Below are positions 1 to 9,193 of a stretch of 64,000 nt of DNA, in pieces. Position 1 is the stretch's first letter; every line of letters begins with the position of its first letter. The stretch comes from Ochrobactrum vermis (GTDB taxonomy: Bacteria > Pseudomonadota > Alphaproteobacteria > Rhizobiales > Rhizobiaceae): contig NZ_PCOC01000002.1 in the NCBI RefSeq assembly GCF_002975205.1, positions 248,001-312,000 of the forward strand, read 5' to 3'. The notes beneath the pieces are model-generated. The model saw only the letters and a list, made by a program, of their open reading frames with translations, searched no databases and was not told the DNA's origin. Both the position numbers and the translations under genes were made by a program.

Positions 1-484
1 TGATATCGCTACCGTCGATAATCAGCCGATCTGTATCGAGCGCCACATCAGGGAAGCGATTGCGGAAGGCATCGGCAGAACCCCAGTGGGTTGTGATCGT
101 TCGTCCGACGAGAAGCCCGGTTTCCGCCAGAAGGAACGCCCCAGTGCAGACGGAAGCCAGGACCGAACCCTGGTCATGACGTGCGCGCAGCCAGCGTGCA
201 AGCGGTGCGGCAGTCTCAGCTGATATTGGTGTCTCCAACGAAGGTGGCAGGATCAGCACGTCGCAAGGGCCTATATCTTCACCGGTTGCATCGGGATCGC
301 TGTCGAACACAACTACAGGCACTTCGTTGCCCTCAATCCGCAAATGCCGCACCAGCAAACGCGGGGTGGCGTGCTCGGCGTCATCGGCCGACCAGCCAGC
401 AACCTTGAACAGATCGGTCAGCCCCAGCACCGCCGATATCTGCGCGCCAGGGTAAAGCAGAATTCCTATTCGTACAGGATTCAT
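1..484 (-). CDS. GlxA-type AraC-family regulator with DJ-1/PfpI domain (N-terminal part)
   Basis: The start codon lies at 484 and the frame is open to the left edge of the window, so only about 161 N-terminal residues are visible. The reading begins MNPVRIGILLYPGAQ and contains the class-I-amidotransferase-like elbow SVCTGAFLLAETGLL followed by GRTITTHW, the usual signature of the GlxA family, in which a DJ-1/PfpI-like sensor domain precedes a C-terminal AraC helix-turn-helix (here outside the window). The gene is divergent from the cysteine hydrolase gene at 588, which it may regulate; that link is inferred from position only. Confidence 0.85.
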   Translation of the reverse strand, partial: MNPVRIGILLYPGAQISAVLGLTDLFKVAGWSADDAEHATPRLLVRHLRIEGNEVPVVVFDSDPDATGEDIGPCDVLILPPSLETPISAETAAPLARWLRARHDQGSVLASVCTGAFLLAETGLLVGRTITTHWGSADAFRNRFPDVALDTDRLIIDGSDI

Positions 485-587
485 TGTCGATATTGCCCTT
501 GATTATGTCGTTTTCGCCAATTGCGACAACACTCACCTGAAACGATATTCAGCGCAACCAGCAACAAACTCCGAAAGGACCTTCGAT

Positions 588-1130
588 ATGTCGAAACGAG
601 CTATTCTGGTCGTTGATCTTCAAAATGAATATTGGCCTTCGGGTAATCTCCCGCTCCATGGCATCGCCGTCGCGGCCACCAATGCTGCCCGCGTCATGGA
701 CTATGCCCGTGCAAAAGGTGATCTGGTCATAAGCATTCGCCACGAGATGTCCGGGGCGCCATTCTTCGTGCCTGGTAGCAACGGTGCCAAAATTAATCAA
801 GCTGTACTGCCGAAGGATGATGAGACCGTCATCACCAAGCACTTCCCCAACTCCTTCCGCGAAACCGGGTTGAACGATCTGCTCAAAGAAAACGGCGTCG
901 AGGATGTCGTTGTCGTCGGCGCGATGAGCCATATGTGCGTCGATGCGACGGTGCGTGCGGCCAATGATATGGGTTACAAGACCACGACGATCCACGATGC
1001 TTGCGCAACGCTTGATCTGAACTTCGACGGTGTCACCACTCCGGCAGCGCAGGTGCACGCGGCTCTGATGGCAGCGCTTTCCTTTGGCTATGGCGAAGTG
1101 ATCTCCACCGACTCTTTCCTTGCTCGTTGA
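588..1130 (+). CDS. Isochorismatase-like cysteine hydrolase
   Basis: A 180-residue alpha/beta protein of the isochorismatase-like hydrolase family. The catalytic triad is in place: Asp10 (ILVVDLQNEY), Lys84 (VITKHFPNSF) and Cys117 (SHMCVDATVRAA). The length is typical. Family members hydrolyse amides such as nicotinamide or cleave isochorismate; the substrate here cannot be told from sequence. It is divergent from a GlxA-type regulator (start 484) and is followed 25 bp later by a metallo-beta-lactamase-fold gene, so the two probably share a transcript. Confidence 0.88.
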   Translation: MSKRAILVVDLQNEYWPSGNLPLHGIAVAATNAARVMDYARAKGDLVISIRHEMSGAPFFVPGSNGAKINQAVLPKDDETVITKHFPNSFRETGLNDLLKENGVEDVVVVGAMSHMCVDATVRAANDMGYKTTTIHDACATLDLNFDGVTTPAAQVHAALMAALSFGYGEVISTDSFLAR

Positions 1131-1155
1131 TAACCTGTTATGGAGAATTCTTTCC

Positions 1156-2028
1156 ATGACCACATGCAGAGAGCTTTTTGCCTTATCGGGCGCTGCGCTT
1201 GTCGCCAGTGCTATTCCGGCAAGCGCGCACGTTGCGGCCACGCTGCAGAGCAGCGTGAAAATCACGCAGATACGCAACGCAACGCTTCAATTCGTTTATG
1301 GCGGTGTTCGCTTTTTAGTCGATCCGATGCTTTCGGATCGTCACACTTGGCCTGGCTTTCCAGGCTCAGTGAACAGCGAGGAGCGCAATCCACTCGTGCA
1401 TCTTCCTATGACGAAGGAAGAGATCATTGACGTGGACGCGGTGATCGTCACGCATTTGCACGAAGATCATTGGGATGAGGAAGCGCGCAAAGTTCTGCCA
1501 AAAACACTGCCGATTTTCGCACAGAACGACGCGGATGCTTCAACCATCCGCGGACAGGGCTTCTCCAATGTACGGGTCCTTTCGGACACGTTCAACTTCA
1601 ATGGAGTGGAACTGATCAAGACGGGTGGACGTCACGGGACCGACGCGCACTACGCCAAGATCGGCAAGCCTCTCGGCCAAGCGTGCGGTGTCGTGCTCAA
1701 GCAAGCAGGCGCGAAGACCGTCTACCTCGCTGGCGATACGATCTGGCACGAGGGCGTTGCAGCTGCTCTGAATGTCCATCGACCGGACGTGGCGATCTTG
1801 AACACCGGGTATGCAATGATCGTTGGAATTGAGGGCGGCATTATCATGGGAACGCAAGACGTACTTTCAGTTCACAAGGCTGCCCCTGAAACCCTCCTGA
1901 TCGGCAGCCATATGGAAGCAGTGAACCACTGCACTGTGAGCCGGGCTGACCTTCGGGCTTTCGCCCGTGCCAACGGGTTCGCCGACAAGTTGCGCACTCC
2001 TGGCGACGGAGAAACCCTTATCGTTTAA
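1156..2028 (+). CDS. Exported metallo-beta-lactamase-fold hydrolase
   Basis: 290 residues from the ATG at 1156, chosen because a GGAG ribosome-binding site lies at 1142-1145 and because the product then begins with a plausible signal peptide (MTTCRELFALSGAALVASAIPASAH). The mature part has the metal-binding motif H100-x-H102-x-D104-H105 (THLHEDHWD), a later GDTIWHEG segment and a final GSHMEAVNHC histidine. This resembles the UlaG-like/L-ascorbate-6-phosphate-lactonase branch, but the export signal argues for an envelope role. It follows the cysteine hydrolase at 588 and is likely co-transcribed with it. Confidence 0.82.
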   Translation: MTTCRELFALSGAALVASAIPASAHVAATLQSSVKITQIRNATLQFVYGGVRFLVDPMLSDRHTWPGFPGSVNSEERNPLVHLPMTKEEIIDVDAVIVTHLHEDHWDEEARKVLPKTLPIFAQNDADASTIRGQGFSNVRVLSDTFNFNGVELIKTGGRHGTDAHYAKIGKPLGQACGVVLKQAGAKTVYLAGDTIWHEGVAAALNVHRPDVAILNTGYAMIVGIEGGIIMGTQDVLSVHKAAPETLLIGSHMEAVNHCTVSRADLRAFARANGFADKLRTPGDGETLIV

Positions 2029-2628
2029 GGTAATGCGTTTTCTCCTTGGGCCGCCACAACACTGTGGTGGCTCACCGCTGAGCCTTGTCCACAACGGTTT
2101 CTCGCTTGACCAATCGGAACATATAAACTGCGGGGAAGGAGGAATCGCCTCCGCTCACCCGTTCACAATTTATCTCTCCGACTAACCCCGCCCAAGCGGC
2201 TAACGTCGCCAGGCGGTCGTCGGTTTCGACGCGTTGGAGTATGGTTTGTTGACGCTGGACGGCCTCGCCATGTGGCAGGAGGTTGACGCTGTTCATCCAG
2301 AGGGCGGTCGGTCGCCGCTACGGTCGTCTCTAAACAACCGCTTTGAGGACTTTGAAGCGCAACCATGCGCGACGGTATGAAGGCAAAACCGAACTTCATA
2401 AATGCAATTTTTGGCACAGCTTTGGCAGCACTTGGGTTCGCTCGGATGGTTCCGGCAATCAGACAGGCATTCGTAGATCGAAATAACTAGTGGTCTCAGT
2501 ACGCTCGTTTCGGATCATCTCTTGAGGCTCAAAGCGCTAAGTCTGCATTAGGCCGATTGCGGCTTCGGCAGAAATGCGCCTTCATTGCCGTCGTTTGTCT
2601 GCTAATTGCGTTTGCTTGTAAGCTGACA
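2029..2628. other. Gene-free stretch with decayed sequence and a repeat copy
   Basis: No convincing gene is seen in these 600 bases. An imperfect hairpin (GCCGCCACA / TGTGGTGGC) at about 2050-2071 lies 20 bases after the preceding stop but has no T-run. A short minus-strand frame at 2072-2296 looks protein-like in composition but was not recognised. The last part (2569-2610) is a diverged copy of the repeat also seen at 23231 and 31288. Confidence 0.5.
2569..2612 (+). repeat. Diverged intergenic repeat, family 2, copy a
   Basis: The string GAAATGCGCCTTCATTGCCG followed by TCGTTTGTCTGCTAATT aligns with TAATGCGCCTTCATTTCGG TCGTTGGCTGCCAACT at about 23250. Only the core is conserved here. Confidence 0.5.
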
Positions 2629-3816
2629 TTAACGAAGCAACCTCAATCTTATGAGCATTGCGACGCCTAAAGCGGCAGAAAGAGCCAAAATAGTGAGACT
2701 CCAGCTCGCACCAAAATTCGCTATACCGGAAGCCATCGCGAATGGGGCAGTGGCCGAAATGATTAGTCTGGCTGACGTGATCTTGCCTTGCATGGCACCG
2801 TAGCCATCACTGCCGAATAGTGACAACGGTAACGTTCCGGAGACAATACTGAAGAGACCGTTTCCGAAGCCAAAAAGACAGCCAAACATCATCGTCGCAA
2901 TAATGGATGGAGCTCCGAATAGCAGAAAAATGAGGGCTAGCCCCATCAAGGAGGCAGAGATTATTGCCAGACTGATCGGAGCGAGGCTCTTGCCGCCGAG
3001 CATGTTGATCAGGCGGCTGGCTACCTGAGAAGGTCCGAATATCGCGCCAATAAAAGCTGCAGAACCTGCAAGACCGAGCGCGCCCAACAACGGCACCATA
3101 TGGACCAGAATGGCCGCTGCAACGAGAGCCTGCGTAGAGAATGCCACGAGAATAAGTACGAAACCTCTGCGCCGTTGATGGGCAGGCAGATCACCTGAAA
3201 AGGCGGTTGTGACTATTCCATTCGTTGATCGCTTCCGACCACGCTTTGCAATAGAGCGCGAGAGCAAAAGGTGTACCGGCACGCAGAGAAACAAATGGAG
3301 GCAAGCGAACAGCAAATAGGTCTGTTGCCAGGTGAGCCAATGTTGAAGGGTTGTTGTAATGGGCCAGAAAATTGTCGAGGCAAAGCCTGCAATCAGTGTC
3401 AGATAGGTGATACTACGCTGGGCAACATTTGGCGCTAATTGCACCAATAATGCAAAGGCTGCTCCATATTGGACGAGGTTTGCGGCGATTTCGATGATCG
3501 TCAGCGCACCTGCAAACACCAAAGCATTTGGAGAAAGCGAACATAGTACGAGAGAGACGGCGGCCAGTATCGATCCTATCGTCATCATGCGACCTGCGCC
3601 GTAGCGATCAATCCATTTACCTAACCAGGGAGCCAGAAAGCCCCCTGCTAACAGGGCAACTGACAGCGCTCCGAAAATCCATTCGTTGGAAACGGAGAAG
3701 TCCCGCGCCATGGACGGCGCGAGAATGCTGAAGGAATAATATAAAGTGCCGTAACCGACATTCTGGGTCAGTCCGAGACCGGCAATGGCCGCAATGGGAA
3801 GCCGTTCAGCGCTCAT
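2629..3816 (-). CDS. MFS transporter of the arsenic operon
   Basis: 395 residues with about 12 hydrophobic segments and the MFS loop signature [16 protein letters not shown] after TM2. Its ATG (3816) overlaps the arsH stop by 4 bases (ATGA), so it is translationally coupled as the last gene of arsR-acr3-arsC-arsH-MFS. MFS genes in ars operons of related bacteria include arsenite exporters (ArsK) and transporters acting on organoarsenicals or arseno-metabolites (ArsJ, ArsP-like roles); the sequence alone does not decide which. The operon position strongly suggests export of an arsenic or antimony species. An unrelated rider gene remains possible. Confidence 0.8.
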   Translation of the reverse strand: MSAERLPIAAIAGLGLTQNVGYGTLYYSFSILAPSMARDFSVSNEWIFGALSVALLAGGFLAPWLGKWIDRYGAGRMMTIGSILAAVSLVLCSLSPNALVFAGALTIIEIAANLVQYGAAFALLVQLAPNVAQRSITYLTLIAGFASTIFWPITTTLQHWLTWQQTYLLFACLHLFLCVPVHLLLSRSIAKRGRKRSTNGIVTTAFSGDLPAHQRRRGFVLILVAFSTQALVAAAILVHMVPLLGALGLAGSAAFIGAIFGPSQVASRLINMLGGKSLAPISLAIISASLMGLALIFLLFGAPSIIATMMFGCLFGFGNGLFSIVSGTLPLSLFGSDGYGAMQGKITSARLIISATAPFAMASGIANFGASWSLTILALSAALGVAMLIRLRLLR

Positions 3817-4517
3817 ATTGATTTCAACGAAACACGCTTTTCGAGTTTGGCAGCTTCTTCCTTGCGCTCGCTATAACGGTCTGTGAGATGATCGGAGATG
3901 CCACGCGTCAGAAGTGTAAACTTCATTAGTTCTTCCATCACATCGACCACGCGATCATAGAACGATGAAGGTTTCATCCGTCCAGCGTCGTCAAATTCCT
4001 GCCACGCCTTTGCGACGGATGACTGGTTTGGAATGGTGATCATTCGCATCCAGCGCCCAAGAATGCGCATCTGATTGACGGCGTTGAAGCTCTGCGATCC
4101 GCCTGAAACTTGCATCAATGCCAAAGTTCGGCCCTGCGTCGGACGAATTGCTCCACCCGGCAAAGGAATCCAGTCGATCTGCGATTTCATGACGGCGCTC
4201 ATGGCTCCATGACGTTCTGGACTGGTCCAGACTTGCCCTTCTGACCAAAGCATTGCCTCACGCAATTCCTGAACCTTCGGATGCTCTGCTGAACCGTCGT
4301 CAGGCAAAGGAAGACCATTGGCGTGAAAGACACGCGTTTCAGCACCCATCGCATCCAGAAGTCGTTGCGCTTCCAGCGTCAAAAACCGACTATAAGAACG
4401 ATCACGAAGGGAGCCGTAGAGTAAAAGGATACGAGGCTTATGCGTTGGGAAATTGGCTCGAAGCGCATCTAGATCGGGCAAAGCGAACGAATTCTGATCG
4501 AGGTTCGGCAGGTCCAT
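3813..4517 (-). CDS. arsH: ArsH, NADPH-dependent FMN oxidoreductase of organoarsenic resistance
   Basis: 234 residues from the ATG at 4517, the usual ArsH length. The flavodoxin-like FMN phosphate loop is visible as [10 protein letters not shown] (residues 35-44), followed by the family segments [10 protein letters not shown] and [11 protein letters not shown]. ArsH oxidises trivalent methyl- and aromatic arsenicals to the less toxic pentavalent forms using FMN and NADPH. The native start overlaps the end of the arsC remnant. Because of a deletion in arsC, the arsC 5' half now reads without a stop straight into this frame, giving a possible 343-residue ArsC-ArsH hybrid (4844 to 3813); whether ArsH is made alone, as the hybrid, or both is unknown. 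Confidence 0.93.
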   Translation of the reverse strand: MDLPNLDQNSFALPDLDALRANFPTHKPRILLLYGSLRDRSYSRFLTLEAQRLLDAMGAETRVFHANGLPLPDDGSAEHPKVQELREAMLWSEGQVWTSPERHGAMSAVMKSQIDWIPLPGGAIRPTQGRTLALMQVSGGSQSFNAVNQMRILGRWMRMITIPNQSSVAKAWQEFDDAGRMKPSSFYDRVVDVMEELMKFTLLTRGISDHLTDRYSERKEEAAKLEKRVSLKSI

Positions 4518-4518
4518 G

Positions 4519-4844
4519 TCAGCGCGACGTTCTTTCATAGGTGATGACTTCTCCGTCCTCTTTGGTGAATGACGACACCGGGTTTTCCAGAATGTCGAGA
4601 ACCAGTTCTGATGGACGGCACAGTTTGGATCGGACAATCCCAATTCAGCATATGGTATGCCTTTCTCGCGAAGGAGTTGGCGAGGCGCCATCTGCATTGC
4701 AGTGAGCAGTTCGACCAATCGTTCTCGCGAAGGCGGATTTTGCACATATTCAATGACGACAGGCTCTTCGCCGCTGGCACGGATCAAGGCCAATGTGTTG
4801 CGAGACGTGCCACAGTTCGGATTGTGATAGATCGTAACTGACAT
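4519..4844 (-). pseudogene. arsC: arsC (glutaredoxin-type arsenate reductase) with an internal out-of-frame deletion
   Basis: The first 74 codons are a normal ArsC N-terminus with the catalytic cysteine Cys11 ([11 protein letters not shown]) and [15 protein letters not shown]. The next bases, read in the original frame, give unrelated residues. Shifted by one frame they give [12 protein letters not shown] and [14 protein letters not shown] then a stop at 4521-4519, which is the true ArsC C-terminus. About 33 residues (roughly 100 bases) are missing at the junction near 4625. The lost part contains the Asn-Arg-Pro arginine (Arg94 in the R773 enzyme); the second arginine, of Cys-Arg-Pro-Ser-Glu, is out of frame. 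Arsenate reduction by this copy is therefore unlikely. The start overlaps the acr3 stop (TGATG). Confidence 0.88.
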
Positions 4845-5905
4845 CAGAGTTTTCCTGTTTCGGTGACTGGCTTTTGATTGGCACCGCGTTCGTACCAGCC
4901 CTTGGAGCGGTTCACGATCCAGACAACAGAGAGCATGACTGGCACTTCAACAAGAACGCCAACCACTGTTGCGAGCGCCGCGCCAGATGAGAAGCCGAAC
5001 AGGCTGATCGCGGCTGCTACTGCCAGTTCGAAGAAGTTTGAAGCACCAATCAAAGCCGAGGGACCGGCGACGCAATGTTGCTCACCTGAAATTCGATTCA
5101 ACAGATAGGCGAGGCCAGAGTTGAAATAGACCTGGATGAGGATCGGAACAGCCAGGATCGCAATGATCATGGGCTGTGTGATTATCTGCTCTCCTTGAAA
5201 CCCGAATAGCAAAACGAGTGTCGCCAAAAGCGCAATCAGGGAAAGCGGCTGTAGCGTTCTGAGCCCGGCATCGAAAGCTCGTTGTCCACCGCTGGCGAGA
5301 ATGCTTCTGCGTAGGATTTGCGCGATAATCACCGGAATGACGATATAGAGGACAACCGACAAAACGAGCGTATCCCACGGGACCTTAATTGCCGACAGTC
5401 CGAGTAGGAGCCCGACGATAGGGGCAAATGCCACAACCATGATCGCATCGTTCAGTGCGACCTGCGACAGCGTGAAATGCGGTTCTCCCTTGGTCAGGTT
5501 GGACCAGACAAACACCATTGCAGTGCAAGGGGCGGCCGCCAGAATAATCAGCCCAGCAATGTAAGAGTCGATCTGATCGACAGGCAGATAAGGGCGAAAC
5601 AGCCAGCCGATAAATAGCCAACCGAGAAGCGCCATAGAGAATGGTTTGATGGCCCAATTGATAAAGAGGGTGACGCCGATGCCACGCCAGTGCTCAGTGA
5701 CCTGTCTCAATGCGCTGAAATCGATCTTCAGCAACATTGGGATGATCATGAGCCAGATGAGAATGGCGACCGGTATGTTGACCCTCGCGACTTCGGCAGA
5801 ACCTATGGTGTGAAACACTGTCGGAAAGAAATGTCCCAACGCAACACCTGCGACGATGCACAGAGCCACCCAGGCAGTCAGATATCGTTCGAATGTGGAC
5901 ATCAA
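4844..5905 (-). CDS. acr3: ACR3-family arsenite efflux permease
   Basis: 353 residues, about ten membrane segments. Cys127 in the AAPCTAMVF motif and the glutamate of SNFFELAVA, both needed for As(OH)3/H+ antiport in the family, are present. Length and motifs match the bacterial ACR3 type. It lies between arsR (6042) and the arsC remnant (start overlaps by one base). A second ATG two bases... in frame directly after the first (MM) makes 5902 an equally good start. It should still give arsenite and antimonite efflux even though arsC is broken. Confidence 0.92.
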   Translation of the reverse strand: MMSTFERYLTAWVALCIVAGVALGHFFPTVFHTIGSAEVARVNIPVAILIWLMIIPMLLKIDFSALRQVTEHWRGIGVTLFINWAIKPFSMALLGWLFIGWLFRPYLPVDQIDSYIAGLIILAAAPCTAMVFVWSNLTKGEPHFTLSQVALNDAIMVVAFAPIVGLLLGLSAIKVPWDTLVLSVVLYIVIPVIIAQILRRSILASGGQRAFDAGLRTLQPLSLIALLATLVLLFGFQGEQIITQPMIIAILAVPILIQVYFNSGLAYLLNRISGEQHCVAGPSALIGASNFFELAVAAAISLFGFSSGAALATVVGVLVEVPVMLSVVWIVNRSKGWYERGANQKPVTETGKL

Positions 5906-6041
5906 TCCTTCTCCACATTCCAGATTGCCTCGATCAATATTGAATGTGCGAAATTGTCCGTGCCCAAGAAGAACACGCTATAAACCCGATCTGTCATTGT
6001 ATCAGTCCGTTTGGTGGAAGGCCGAATTCACCGACCTCGTA

Positions 6042-6395
6042 TTATTGTGTGGTCGTTTTCGGTTCGCAACAGGATGTCAGGCTTTGAATGAGAGGTGTGC
6101 AGAGTTCAGCACTACCGCCACAGCAGTCTTTGATCATGAAAAGGGTCAGTTCGCGAAACCGATCGAGATCAGCGCGATAGATGATCGAGCGGCTCTGACG
6201 TTCGCTTTTTACAAGTCCGGCGCGAGATAAAGTCGCCAGATGCGCAGACATCGTATTCTGTGGCACATCCAACATACGCGCTAGCTCACCGGCGGGAATG
6301 CCGGCAGGTTCGCGTTGCACCAACAGACGGAATGTATCCAGCCGCGTCGGTTGAGCCAGAGCGGCAAAAGCCGTGATTGCTTCTTGTTTTTCCAT
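6042..6395 (-). CDS. arsR: ArsR/SmtB-type arsenite-responsive repressor
   Basis: 117 residues with a winged helix (LAQPTRLDTFRLL, then NTMSAHLATLSRAGLV as recognition helix). The As(III) site is of the C-terminal type: Cys91-Cys92 and Cys99 (DCCGGSAELC), as in Acidithiobacillus-type ArsR, with a further Cys109-Cys110 pair near the end. First gene of the ars operon, 136 bases ahead of acr3. A perfect 7-bp inverted repeat touching its start codon is the likely operator. Confidence 0.92.
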   Translation of the reverse strand: MEKQEAITAFAALAQPTRLDTFRLLVQREPAGIPAGELARMLDVPQNTMSAHLATLSRAGLVKSERQSRSIIYRADLDRFRELTLFMIKDCCGGSAELCTPLIQSLTSCCEPKTTTQ

Positions 6396-6416
6396 ATATC
6401 CAGAATAACGGATATA
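6395..6416 (-). promoter_or_regulatory. Candidate ArsR operator
   Basis: Perfect inverted repeat TATATCC (6395-6401) - 8 bases - GGATATA (6410-6416), directly upstream of and touching the arsR start codon. The position and symmetry fit autorepression by ArsR; no binding evidence exists in the sequence itself. Confidence 0.55.
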
Positions 6417-6548
6417 AAGGGTTTGTCAATGGCCCAAGCTGTCTCGATCACTGTGTCGCCAGTTATTAAAATTGTCGTAACTGTCTAGCTTTCATCACAA
6501 ACGGACAATCTGATTAGGGCCCCGAAGCCGTCGAACCGCCTTGCGCCC

Positions 6549-6645
6549 TCATTCCAGACATTAGTGGTGCATTCACACGCTTTCCACAGTGGTCGTTCCG
6601 CCCACCACACGTTCAGCGTCAGTGAAGGGTTGGATACCCGAACGG
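6549..6645 (+). repeat. Diverged intergenic repeat, family 1, copy a
   Basis: About 95 bases that align with 22084-22190 and 27431-27540. Shared landmarks are CAGACATT, CACACGCTTTCC, GTCGTTCC and AGTGAAGGGTTGG. It lies between arsR and the 3' end of the TetR gene. Confidence 0.55.
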
Positions 6646-6649
6646 CGGC

Positions 6650-7276
6650 TTAGGATACGGGATCGCAGTATAACGGCCGTTCAACAAATCCAAGAAGTAA
6701 CATCTTTGCAATCTCTCGCGCATTCGACGCAAGAGCATCATCCGACAGTTCGCCGGCGGTCCAGAACGACAAAACCCCACGAAAGGCAAAGGCGAGTTGT
6801 TCTGGCAAAAAGTGCAACGCTTTCTGCCTGCATGCCGCGGTGAAGCCTTCGCCGGCACCCAGAGCCAGCGACCATAAGGCGGTGGAGTGCGATAAGACCT
6901 TTCCGGGTGACGGGCCGGCCGTGCCGATCCATCCCATCACCGCTCGGTTAATCTCGGACTCCTCCAGCATCACCTCGACCGCTGTGTCGATCGCCAATAG
7001 CACCCTGCCAGCAGCATCCGCAGGCAAGGACATCTCGGAAAAGCGCTTGGCCATCGTATCGATTCTCCGCCCCGAAAGGGCATGCATAATCGCAGCCTTG
7101 CTCCCGAACTGATTGAAAGGCGTTGCAAAACTAACGCCGGCTTCGGTGGCAAGGTCGCGCATGGAGAAATCGGCCTTGCCCTGGCGGAGCAGGCGCTCAG
7201 CTGCGTCCATCACGCGCTGGCGAAGCGGCTCGCCCCTGGTTGCAGTCGGAGGTTCCTGGGTCTTGTTTCCTGTCAT
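6650..7276 (-). CDS. TetR-family transcriptional regulator
   Basis: 208 residues from the ATG at 7276. The N-terminal helix-turn-helix reads LRQRVMDAAERLLRQ ... FSMRDLATEAGVSFATPFNQFG, typical of TetR. An ATG at 7306 would also be in frame, but the perfect palindrome at 7285-7300 would then be inside the gene, so 7276 is preferred. Divergent from the SDR gene at 7327 with the palindrome between them, which suggests that it represses both genes and is released by a ligand related to the SDR substrate. Confidence 0.88.
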   Translation of the reverse strand: MTGNKTQEPPTATRGEPLRQRVMDAAERLLRQGKADFSMRDLATEAGVSFATPFNQFGSKAAIMHALSGRRIDTMAKRFSEMSLPADAAGRVLLAIDTAVEVMLEESEINRAVMGWIGTAGPSPGKVLSHSTALWSLALGAGEGFTAACRQKALHFLPEQLAFAFRGVLSFWTAGELSDDALASNAREIAKMLLLGFVERPLYCDPVS

Positions 7277-7284
7277 GTCTCTAT

Positions 7285-7300
7285 CTATATCATGATATAG
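7285..7300. promoter_or_regulatory. TetR operator candidate, perfect 16-bp palindrome
   Basis: CTATATCATGATATAG is a perfect palindrome in the 50-bp gap between the divergent TetR and SDR genes. Confidence 0.7.
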
Positions 7301-7326
7301 TTTCAATCACAGCTCGGAGTTATAAC

Positions 7327-8166
7327 ATGGCTTCCATTTCCAAGACATTTCTCATTACAGGCGTCAGTTCCGGCATGGGGCGAGCATTTGCGCTAGGCGC
7401 ACTTGAAAAGGGCCACCGTGTGATCGGCAGCGTGAGGCGACAGGGTGATGCCGAGGCTTTCGCCGCGCTCGCGCCCGATCGCGCACACCCTGTCATGCTG
7501 GATGTGACCGATTTCAACGCAATCCCAAGGGCTATCGCGGAGGCCGAACGACAGGTTGGTCCGATCGACGTGCTGGTGAACAATGCGGGTTATGGCCACG
7601 AGGGCGTGCTGGAAGAATCGTCCATGGACGATCTTCTGCGCCAATTCGCGGCCAACGTCTTCGGGCCCGTCGCGATTATCAAAGCAGTGCTGCCAGGCAT
7701 GCGCGAGCGGCGTCGCGGCCATATAGTTAACGTTACTTCCATGGGCGGTGTCATCACCATGCCCGGGATCACTTTCTATTGTGGAAGCAAATTTGCGCTC
7801 GAAGGTATCTCTGAGGCGCTCGGCAAGGAGGTGGTGGGCTTTGGAATTCGGGTAACAGCCTTCGCTCCCGGCCAATTCCGCACGGATTGGGCCGGACGCT
7901 CGATGGATCGCGCACCGCGCACCATTGCCGACTACGATGCGGTCATGGACCCGATCCGCGCCGCACGACAGGCCAAGAGCGGCAATCAACCAGGTGACCC
8001 GGACAAGGCTGCGCAGGCGTTGCTCGCACTAGTTGACGCGGAGAATCCACCAGTGCGCCTATTCCTAGGCGACGATGCACTGGAGCTGGTTGAACAGAAA
8101 ATCGACGAAATGCGAAACGAGATCAGTACATGGGAAGTGCTTTCGCGCTCAACAAGCTTCGCATAA
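7327..8166 (+). CDS. Short-chain dehydrogenase/reductase
   Basis: 279 residues. Classical SDR motifs: cofactor loop TGVSSGMG (11-18), NNAGYG (85-90), Ser138, Tyr151 and Lys155 (YCGSK). The lack of a basic residue in the loop and the arginines at 37-38 leave NADP preference possible. The long C-terminal part after PGQFRTDWAGRS resembles SDRs often called oxidoreductase in TetR-SDR pairs. It probably oxidises or reduces a hydrophobic alcohol or ketone, but no substrate can be assigned. Controlled most likely by the divergent TetR gene. Confidence 0.9.
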   Translation: MASISKTFLITGVSSGMGRAFALGALEKGHRVIGSVRRQGDAEAFAALAPDRAHPVMLDVTDFNAIPRAIAEAERQVGPIDVLVNNAGYGHEGVLEESSMDDLLRQFAANVFGPVAIIKAVLPGMRERRRGHIVNVTSMGGVITMPGITFYCGSKFALEGISEALGKEVVGFGIRVTAFAPGQFRTDWAGRSMDRAPRTIADYDAVMDPIRAARQAKSGNQPGDPDKAAQALLALVDAENPPVRLFLGDDALELVEQKIDEMRNEISTWEVLSRSTSFA

Positions 8167-8339
8167 TGCGCGCTTGAAACTGCCGCAGTTTATGGAGGCG
8201 CTCCGTGCACTTCCATAAGTCTGCTATAAAGGTCGCTAGATGCCGTCCGACTTTCTGTGTTGTTGCAAAAGCAACGCTGTGTTCCTCCCCCTGAGGCTGG
8301 TACTTGGGTCCAAACTCATCATACTGGCGCATAGCGCGT

Positions 8340-9182
8340 ATGAAGAAAAACAAGGAGGCCCGCGTGAAGGGGAACAATGTATTTGCGATGCGCCATGTCT
8401 GGTTGCACGCATTTGTACTGGCAATCATCTGTATTTCAGAACTGATTGGCATTCAGAAAATATCCATTGGCATTGGCGCCGTAATCTTCCTGCCGATGCT
8501 CTATGCCTTTGCTCTTGGCGTTATACTGAATCCGAATATCTTGAAGGCGACCGGGAAAGTTCTGAAGTCTGATTCCGTCAAGCTATCAGGCACAATGATC
8601 ACCATTGCTATCATGCCGTTCATTGCCAAGTTCGGCACGACTGTCGGTCCTCAAATCGAGAACATTATTGCTGCCGGACCTGCTCTCGTTCTACAGGAAA
8701 TTGGCAATCTCGGGACTATTGTCGTCGCTTTTCCTATCGCTGTTTTCCTGCTGCGCATGGGACGAGAAACCATAGGAGCGACTTATTCCATTGACCGCGA
8801 GCCTAACCTGGCGCTGATTGCCGACAAATATGGCCTGGATAGTCCGGAAGGTGCGGGCGTAATGGGAGTATACGCTACCGGAACGCTGGTTGGCACGTTC
8901 GTTTTTGCCTTGATGCCGCCGCTCGTCCATAGTTTGGGACTTTTTGATTTTCGCGCGTTGGCCATGTCGTGCGGTGTTGGTTCGGGCAGTATGCTCGCGG
9001 CCTGCACAGGCGGTCTCGTCAGTGTTTTGCCTGAAAAGAAGGACCTCATTCTCGCGTTGGCTGCTGCTAGCAACATCCTCACCTATGCGACGGGTCTATA
9101 CGTGGGCCTATTTGTGGCGCTGCCGCTCACGGAATGGCTCTATAAAAAGTGCCGCCCCGAAGAATATCGCGACGCGGCGTAA
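8340..9182 (+). CDS. DUF3100 family membrane protein
   Basis: 280 residues from the ATG at 8340 (an in-frame start at 8304 lacks a good ribosome-binding site; AAGGAGGCCC at 8351 would favour an internal start, 8364 GTG, as an alternative). Seven or eight hydrophobic segments are visible, with the conserved stretches GAGVMGVYATGTLVG and SCGVGSGSMLAACTGG. I place it in DUF3100, a family of unknown function often found beside amidohydrolases. It is followed after 11 bases by a second membrane protein and then an M20 hydrolase, so the pair is a candidate uptake system for the hydrolase substrate. Confidence 0.75.
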   Translation: MKKNKEARVKGNNVFAMRHVWLHAFVLAIICISELIGIQKISIGIGAVIFLPMLYAFALGVILNPNILKATGKVLKSDSVKLSGTMITIAIMPFIAKFGTTVGPQIENIIAAGPALVLQEIGNLGTIVVAFPIAVFLLRMGRETIGATYSIDREPNLALIADKYGLDSPEGAGVMGVYATGTLVGTFVFALMPPLVHSLGLFDFRALAMSCGVGSGSMLAACTGGLVSVLPEKKDLILALAAASNILTYATGLYVGLFVALPLTEWLYKKCRPEEYRDAA

Positions 9183-9193
9183 GGGATAAACGG

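Noticed and set aside
549..1277. A 242-codon minus-strand frame opposite the cysteine hydrolase gene
   Set aside because: The plus strand has an intact catalytic triad; the minus frame is not protein-like.
2072..2296. A 74-codon minus-strand frame with helical composition
   Set aside because: Not recognised and without a good start signal; noted only as gap content.
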